Assembly (NCBI GenBank): GCA_963924555.1
Contig: OZ004587.1
Coordinates: 2,914,001 to 2,978,000, forward strand
Source of the DNA: Crambe crambe
Lineage: Eukaryota > Porifera > Demospongiae > Poecilosclerida > Crambeidae
DNA length: 64,000 bases
Direction of reading: 5' to 3'
This document shows positions 49,601 through 55,600 of this stretch, in pieces. Under the pieces are notes generated by a model. That model ran no database searches, was not told the DNA's origin, and saw only the letters and a program-made list of their open reading frames with translations. Within the stretch, counting starts at the first letter, position 1. Each line of letters begins with the position of its first letter. The translations under genes were made by a program, and so were the position numbers.

Positions 49601-52600
49601 AGGTAGAGATGACGGAAGATGAAAGAGGAAGAGAAAGGCACAGAATGTGGGGAGAAGAAGAGGCAGGAGAGCACACTTCATAGAAGATGAAAGATCAAGG
49701 GAAAGAGAGAGGCAGAAAAGTTGGAGAGCATGCTTCACAGAAGAAAGATCAAGGGAGAGAAAAGTTGGAGAGCATACTTCACAGAAGATAAGAGGGTAAG
49801 GGAGAAAGAGAGGCAGAAAATTTGGAGAGCACACTTCACAGAAGTTAAATTAAAAAGAGTACGGGAGAAAGAGGCAGAGAAGTCGAAGAGTATATGCTTG
49901 ACGGAAGATGAAAGAGCAAGAGAAAGAGAAAGGCACAGAGTGAGGGAGAAGAAGAAGGAAAGAAATGTCAGCCAGTGAGAAACAGTATGAGGACAACTAG
50001 CAAGGGAGAGCAGAGAAATCAAACAGCATGCTTGACAGAAGATGAAAGAGCAAGAGAAGGAGAAAGACACAGAGTGAGGAAGAAGGGGAGAAAAGTGTGT
50101 GTGAGAGAGAGAATGAGGACATCTAATTGGGAAGATCCAGGGGCAGATCCAGGGTAGGGGTCCAGGGGGTCCAGACCCCCCTTTTTTAATTATGAAGTTG
50201 CATTTGTTGACAAGTTGTTAATAGGTTTATAATGCAGCACAAAAGATACTTTTTGATTATTGACTCATTTTCTCTAATTTTGCTTCCACGGGAGGGGCAT
50301 GTTGGACCCCTCCCTTTCAAAATTGCTGGATCTGCCCCTGAGATCAAAGATAATGACGAGCTTGCTAATGAAATAAGCAGCATCTACCTTGAGCCCATGT
50401 CTTCAGTTTGCCAACATTGATGTTTGCAAGCAACTGCTATCACAATGGAAGAGCACACTTGATGGAAGATGAAAGAGCAAGAGAAAGAGAGAGGAAGAAA
50501 TTTCAGCCAGTGAGAGAGAGAGAATGAGGATTATAACTGGGAAGAACAAAGATAAAGACAAGCTGCTAATGAAACAAGCAGCATCTAGCTACCTTGAGCC
50601 CATATCTTCAGTTTGCCAACATTGCAAGCAGGTTAAAATGAAAAATTGGGAATCATCACTAAAGGATTTACTCCTGTATGGGACACTAAAGGCAGTATGG
50701 TCAGCTGTATATATAATTGAGCAGTAATATCTCTAACTGAGACTATCTCTTCTCAGCAAGGACCACAACTGATATTGGAGAGCATTTGACAGAAGATGAA
50801 AGAGCATGAGAAAGTGAGAAAGAGAGAGGCACAGAGTGAGGAAGAGAAGAAATGTCAGCCAGTGAGAGAGAGTAGCTATGCAGAGAACTAAGAGGCAGAG
50901 GAGCTGGAGAGCACACTGAAGATGAAAGAGCAAGGAGAGAGAGACAGAGAAGTCAAAGAGCAATTGACAGAAGATGAAAGAGAGAGGCACAGAGTGAGGA
51001 GAACTAACAGGGAAGAACAAAGACAAAGGGAAGCTGCTAGCTAATGAAACAAGCAGCATCCACCTTGGGCCCATATCTTCAGTTTGCCAACATTGTCAAG
51101 CTTTGAGGTTTGCAAGTGAAGCTCTCAACTGCTGTCACAATAGAAAAATTAGTCCACCACCACACCTCTTACTGTCTATCCTCTGCACTCAAAGAACTGT
51201 TTACTGACGTCTGAAACTGACTATCTCTTCTCAGTAGCCAAGTGTGGGCACCTGAAGTCCCACCTGAACCAGATTCCAGGTACCTATTTTCAGCTGGGTG
51301 GGTCAGATTCACTACAAATTAATGCATGTGAAAAGGAAGAATAAACACCATAATGTGAAGGGTACAAGTTAAAATCAAAATATTCATACGATTAAATTTC
51401 GCTTAAAGCTTACACATTACAATCGGTAGAACAACTGAATCTAACATGATAATGGCCTTGCAAAATTAATAGACCTTTACTTGATAACTTGTACCCTTCA
51501 CATATGTCACTGGTAGGACTCGATCTCACGGTCTCCTGATTACAAGCCCATATTGCTCAATGCCAGTGAATGGACACACACATTCGTGTGTAGAGTTTTT
51601 GTGGGCGCAGGCGTGCGCAGAGTTTCTGCGGGTACTCGCTAGTTAGTAGTAGTACTACGATATTCTGCCCACTGGTTCTACAGCCTAACACAATACCTAG
51701 TATCTTCCAGAGTCTTCTTGGGGACGGATTTTTTTCTCGCTGCAGAAACTTCCTTATCGCTTGTAGCTGAAGCATTAATTGGAGGGGTGGGTCTCGTATT
51801 ACGCACATCTTGTATTTCCGGTGCTCTATATCCGAGAGCCAGTTTGTTATCTCGTCACAAAAGAAGGAGAACGGGGGAAAGTCAGCTTCAAGTTCATCCA
51901 TTCTACAAGCAGTTTTTTACGAATTGCTTGCAACACTAGCAACGATTGCTATAGTCTAAATAAGTTAGACACCACGACCAACAGGATCTACGGTATTTAG
52001 AAACCCAAGGACCCTGGGCTGTAGCAGCCCAAGCGCAGCAAGGGCGCTACTAAGGGCCCTTGGGTTTCTAAATACTGTAGATCCCTTGGTCTCGGTGTCT
52101 AACGTATATGTAGAGTAAGGGTAGAAGAGAAGAGTTTTTAGTTTACACAGTCCTGTGACCTTTGACCTGCCATCCCACTTAGCACTCTGGAACTTCATTC
52201 TTCCAATCTCAGTGCTTACTACACAAGTGAGTGCAAAAAATTTCTTCCAAATAAAAGGGTAGGGATGGCCTAAAATCTTGCAGCCTCGTATGGAAACAAT
52301 CCCAACATTTACATACACTGCCTATAACTAGCTGATGGCAGTTGTAAACGTAGGGATTGTTTTCATACGAGGCTGCAGCAGCCCAACTAGATTTTAAGCC
52401 ATCCCTACTTAACCTTTTTATTTTTTCCACTCACTTGTTTCCATCCTTTTTCTTTGTAGCTAGCTAAGATGTAGCTTATTATGTAAAGTGACTGTGAAGT
52501 TGAAAGTAAGTTTTAGGGCCATCTCTATTTACTTTTTCTCTTTTGTAGGTACATACTGATGATCAAAGTGCCATAAGATTATCAAACTTTACAGCAACAG

Positions 52601-55600
52601 CAATGGCAGGTAAAGTGAGGTATGTACAGCTACACCCAAGTGCTGGCTGAGGTGAGCACACTTGCTAAGCTGATGCTATATAGCTGTTAACTAACATTTT
52701 GTTTTGTTGTCTTGAGTGAGGAGAGTAGATAACTTCTTAGAGGAAGAACATCTGTATTGTAGTGCAGTAAGGAGTGACAGTGTCTAGTCTGCCAGGTCTG
52801 ATCTGCATCTTGCATCCAAAATAGCTAGCTAAACTAGCACAGCAGCATGGTGCGACGTGGCCCCATCCCTTCAGCGCACATGCACTGGTCCAAAATGGCG
52901 GAGAAAGATTATCTAGCATTCCAAGTGCTATCAATATCACTGAATTGTGAAATAGAACCACTAATAGCAAAAGATCAACCTCTATGTGTCGCTCTAACAG
53001 ATGGCCAAAACAGGTGACTATAGCCAGTAAGTCGGGGCATCGATCTTATATGTTATTATTATAGCAAAGAAATCGTTTTAAATATTTGAACATTCTTCCC
53101 TCTTCTGGGCTGAGAACCTGTAGAGCAAGGGTAGTAGAAGAGAAAGAAGAGTTTTTAGTTTATACAGTCTTATGACTTTTGACCTGTCATCCCTACTTAG
53201 AGTGCACTAGCACAGCATTCTCTGATAAAAGAGCCAGAAATTACATGCCCTCTCTTTCTCAGCCATTGCTCAGCAAACACTATATAAGGCCAGTGGAAAA
53301 GAACACCATTACCCCCCCCAGGATCACAATCATCTAGAGCTCCTGCTATTCCTGAACACATTAACAATGATTTGGGGATTCATTTCAATATACTTGTGCA
53401 TGTCCACTAGCCACTTTGCTCCCTATTCTTTGAGGATTGGCAAACCCAGATTTATTGTTTCCAGTTCTATACTATCAATATCTTTTCCTTGAATCTGATG
53501 AGAGATTTGCTGGGAACACCACTCTTTAAAAAGCCTTCTGAAGTAATCTTTTGCTGGCTTATTTACGGATAGATCCATCGGCTGAAGAAGATCAACAGAA
53601 TTTGCTTTGAAGTTGTTGATAATAACAACAGCACTCTGATCTTCATTGAAGTCCATCATATCTCCCTCATATGCTATATATATATGGTATAATGATGCGA
53701 TCAACGTATTCTAGCATGGTATTTTCTGTAGCCCAGTGCTTCCAAGATGGGTTACATGCCAGTCCATTGCATACCTACCAACCATCACGCATTGGGCGTG
53801 GCTATTCACACATTTTATCTGTTCCACGCATCCACACGTGCATTGCTGCAGTTCCAAGCATTATGCATGCGCGCGCATGTTAGTGCAGCTGGAGGAAAAT
53901 GGCTTCAAAACCAAAGAAGGCTAAATTTTCTTGTAAGTTTAATTCCAAGTGGACTAGCTTTATCAAGCACTCTCTCTAATGGTCAAATGTTGTGGCTATT
54001 TCTATGGATAATACCTCAGTAAATTTTGGCAAGCATGGAGGCATTTTAACAAGGATTCAAAAAAGAGTATTGCCCACATATTTATGGGATGGGATGTCCT
54101 TGCCACATCATTCATAATACTGCTGAACAGGGGTACAAGGCCATCTTAAGATCTTCAGGATTTGATCTTGAGGAAGTTGCAGTAGATCTTTGTTACTGGT
54201 TTGATAAATCTACTAAGCGTAAATCAGAACTTGAGTCATACAGTCAATTTTGTAATATTGAGTATAAGCAGGTTCTTGATCATTGCTCAACCAGGTGGCT
54301 TTGTTCACAAGTTGTGACAAAACGTATCATTGATATGCATGAGCCTCTACGAAGTTATTTCCTTTCCAGTGGTCAAGAAGAAAAGACTAGATTTGAAAGG
54401 CTAAAAAAGTATTCTCTGATCCAATGACCATTGTCTATTTACACTTTTACAATCATACTTTTCCGGTGTTTAATGATCTCAATATTCTCTTATAAAGGCA
54501 AGACCCTCAAATTTATCGTCTCTATTCCAGCATGCAAGTATTCATCAAAAAGATTTTATTAATAATTGTTGATGCCTCACTTATTACCGAACTGGATATT
54601 TGGAATTATGATATTTCCAGTATTCCTCTTCTTCCAAACAATGAACTAAACATTGGTTCCCTGGCAGAAGAGGGACTTCAATCACTATGAGTCTGGAGAT
54701 ATTAGTAATCATCAGAAAGTAAATTTTTTTTCTTCAGTGAAGGCATTTTGGATCACAGTTCACAAATATGCTACAAGTAAGTTGCCTAAAGATGATGATG
54801 TGATCCCAATGGATTAATTTTTTCTGAAGAAGTGAAGCTAAATCTTCTCAGGTAAAGTATTTCATAAACAAGTTTCCTTTCCTGGCAGAAACACCAAGTG
54901 AGATGGACGTTTTGTGTGATGAATTTGATGACTATAAGACTATGAAAGATGATGAAGTTTACTTTGAGAGCTCTTCTGTCGATATTGAATATAGGGATAT
55001 ATATGGCAACTTAGTCAAGAAAAGGATTATGAAATGGATAAAATTTGGGGGCTAATTGGGCAGTTAAAATCACCAACATCTCAGTCTACTCTACGTTTCT
55101 TCCTACTGACTAGGGTAGCATCAGCTATTTTAGTAATTCCTCACTCCAATCCAGATGAAGAGAGAGTATTCTCTTCCGTGAGAAAAGATAAAACATCCTT
55201 CAGAGCAAGTTTAGACTTGGATCGCACTTTGTCAAGTCTTCTCATTTGTCAGCTTAATAATGACGGTAATTGTTTAACTTATGAACCTAGCAGAGAAGTT
55301 ATTTTAAAGAGTAAGAAAGTAACGAAGGCGTACAATAGGGAGCATTCAAAAAAGAAGTAGCTAGCTAACCTGTTCATGCAAGATTCAGCAAGAAAACACA
55401 TCTTTTTTTAACAGCAAACTTGATTATAGAAGCTAGCTAATTTTTTCCAGTTGCCATAGACACCTATAACACCTATAAAAATCAGACATATAGCATTAAT
55501 CAATTTACCAAGCATAATTCAGTTTATAAAGAAGCAAATTTATTTTAAAGGTTGGCAGCTATGCGATTGGGAAATTGTAATGGGGATGACACCAAGTTGT

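Noticed and set aside
49411-50070. Several overlapping open frames on both strands
   Set aside because: They come from purine-rich repeat DNA, are low complexity, and have no domain.
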